DNA from: Campylobacterota bacterium
Lineage (GTDB): Bacteria > Campylobacterota > Campylobacteria > Campylobacterales > SZUA-545
Length of the DNA stretch: 6,849 nucleotides
Direction of reading: 5' to 3'
NCBI GenBank assembly: GCA_003561815.1
Contig: PWVP01000004.1
Span: 1 to 6,849, forward strand
Shown: positions 5,986 to 6,849 of the stretch, piece after piece
Layout of the letters: the number at the start of each line of letters is the position of its first letter
Position numbering within the stretch: position 1 is the stretch's first letter
The notes under the pieces: model-generated
The model's database searches: none
Told to the model about the DNA's origin: nothing
Seen by the model: the letters and a program-made list of their open reading frames with translations, nothing else
Program-made: the position numbers and the translations under genes

Positions 5986-6849
5986 TCGATTCGCTCATCG
6001 CCGATCTAAACAGCACGCCGCGCATCTTGATCTTCGGTGCCGGCACAGAGGGGGCGAGCAGCTACCGCTTTTTACGCGCCCACTGTGCAGGAATCACCGT
6101 CGGTCTGCTCGATCAGCTCGCCGATCCGGACGCGCTGGCGCACCGCTTCAGCGAAGCCAAAATCCACGATCCCAAAAGCGCCATCGAAACACTCGCAGAG
6201 CACTACGATCGCATCCTGATCGCACCGGGCATCAGCCCCGAAAAACTCCCCGCCGATCGGACCCTACAGGCCAAACTCGACAGCCAAACCAACCTCTTTC
6301 TCAAACACTTCGGGCCCAAAACCCTCGCCATCACCGGCACCAAAGGCAAAACCACCACCGCGCTGCTGCTGGCCGAACTGCTCAAAGCCGCAGGCAAAAG
6401 CGTCGCACTGCTGGGCAATATGGGCCAACCCGCCTTCGAGGCGATCGAAGCGGGCACGCCCGAGTGGTTTGTGGCCGAACTCTCCTCTTATCAGCTCGCG
6501 CGCATACAGCACAGCCCCCATCTAGCGGTGGTGCTCAACTTTCATCAGGAGCATCTGGACTATCACCTCGGCTACGAAAACTATGTCGCCGCTAAGCTCA
6601 ATCTAGCGCGCTTTCAAGGCGCAAACGATCACCTCTTTTTCCACGGCGGCTACCGCGAGTTCGGCCCGCTGGCGACGCGGCAAAACGCCACCAATTTTAG
6701 CCGGGCAGAGATCGCCGATCTAGAGGCGATCGGCCAACAAAAACAGCTCTTTTTGCACCCCGACACGCTGGGGGTTTTACGCGCTGTAAGCGACTATCTG
6801 GGCATCGATCGCCGCGCCGAAGCGCAGGCGTTAGAGCAGTTTCAGCGCC
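5982..6849 (+). CDS. murD2: UDP-N-acetylmuramoyl-L-alanine--L-glutamate ligase (MurD2), C-terminus cut by window edge
   Basis: ATP-dependent Mur ligase that would join glutamate to UDP-MurNAc-L-Ala. 289 full codons are visible, so most of the C-terminal domain is missing. Seen are an N-terminal Rossmann-like strand ILIFGAGTEG (15-24), IAPGIS (80-85), the ATP loop GTKGKTTT (119-126), GNMGQP (145-150), ELSSYQ (166-171), N186, HLDYH (191-195) and K205, which fits the carbamylated lysine of Mur ligases. ELSSYQ and HLDYH place it in the MurD branch. The Lys in GTKGK, where ordinary MurD usually has Asn, and the adjacent murL point to the L-Glu-specific MurD2. The GTG at 5982 overlaps the murL stop and has GAAGG 8 nt upstream. 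L-Glu specificity is inferred from the neighbour, not shown by the sequence alone. Confidence 0.86.
   Translation, partial: MIDSLIADLNSTPRILIFGAGTEGASSYRFLRAHCAGITVGLLDQLADPDALAHRFSEAKIHDPKSAIETLAEHYDRILIAPGISPEKLPADRTLQAKLDSQTNLFLKHFGPKTLAITGTKGKTTTALLLAELLKAAGKSVALLGNMGQPAFEAIEAGTPEWFVAELSSYQLARIQHSPHLAVVLNFHQEHLDYHLGYENYVAAKLNLARFQGANDHLFFHGGYREFGPLATRQNATNFSRAEIADLEAIGQQKQLFLHPDTLGVLRAVSDYLGIDRRAEAQALEQFQR

Noticed and set aside
5828..6595. 255-codon open frame on the plus strand
   Set aside because: It is a shifted frame of murL's end and murD2, very rich in Arg, Gln and Pro. The overlapping frame from 5982 shows the complete Mur ligase motif set.
1..6849. tRNA or rRNA genes, CRISPR arrays, insertion sequences, attachment sites
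   Set aside because: I looked for cloverleaf-like segments, regularly spaced repeats, transposase motifs and long terminal inverted repeats, and saw none. The genes fill all but about 100 bp around 3225-3327 and a 27-nt gap at 4609-4635.

Overview
The window comes from a fairly GC-rich (about 60% by eye), gene-dense bacterial chromosome. It holds two divergent operons around one short, AT-richer intergenic region. A pseudaminic acid (Pse) pathway implies a Gram-negative, probably flagellated or surface-glycosylated organism. The mix of Pse genes, a soluble GGDEF protein with a long helical N-terminus, and a MurL/MurD2 pair would fit a GC-rich Campylobacterota member or another proteobacterium. 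I cannot fix the taxon from sequence alone.

Left operon (minus strand, read from about 3268 down to 1): a 30-residue membrane peptide (3132-3224), then pseF (CMP-Pse synthetase), a fused pseG-pseH gene (UDP-sugar hydrolase plus GNAT acetyltransferase), and pseI (Pse synthase), which runs off the left edge. The genes overlap or almost touch. Together they cover the last four steps of CMP-pseudaminic acid synthesis: PseH, PseG, PseI, PseF. The first two steps (PseB dehydratase, PseC aminotransferase) are not in the window. CMP-Pse normally feeds flagellin glycosylation or surface polysaccharide.

Intergenic region (3225-3327): a strong sigma70-type promoter on the minus strand (perfect TTGACA, 18-bp spacer, TATAGT) drives the pse operon. 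A weaker plus-strand candidate overlaps it. The pse leader also carries a small inverted repeat that includes the Shine-Dalgarno of the 30-residue peptide, and a 9-bp palindrome.

Right operon (plus strand, 3328 to the right edge): a GGDEF diguanylate cyclase, then murL (ATP-dependent epimerase of UDP-MurNAc-L-Ala-L-Glu), then murD2 (Mur ligase adding L-Glu), which runs off the right edge. murL and murD2 overlap in a GTGA. This pair is the alternative, MurI-independent way of putting D-Glu into peptidoglycan. All three genes use GTG starts.

The most notable points are the unannotated 30-residue membrane peptide leading the pse operon, the overlapping divergent promoters linking Pse synthesis with c-di-GMP synthesis and cell-wall precursor genes, the MurL/MurD2 pair, and a strong excess of GATC, especially CGATCG, across the whole window.
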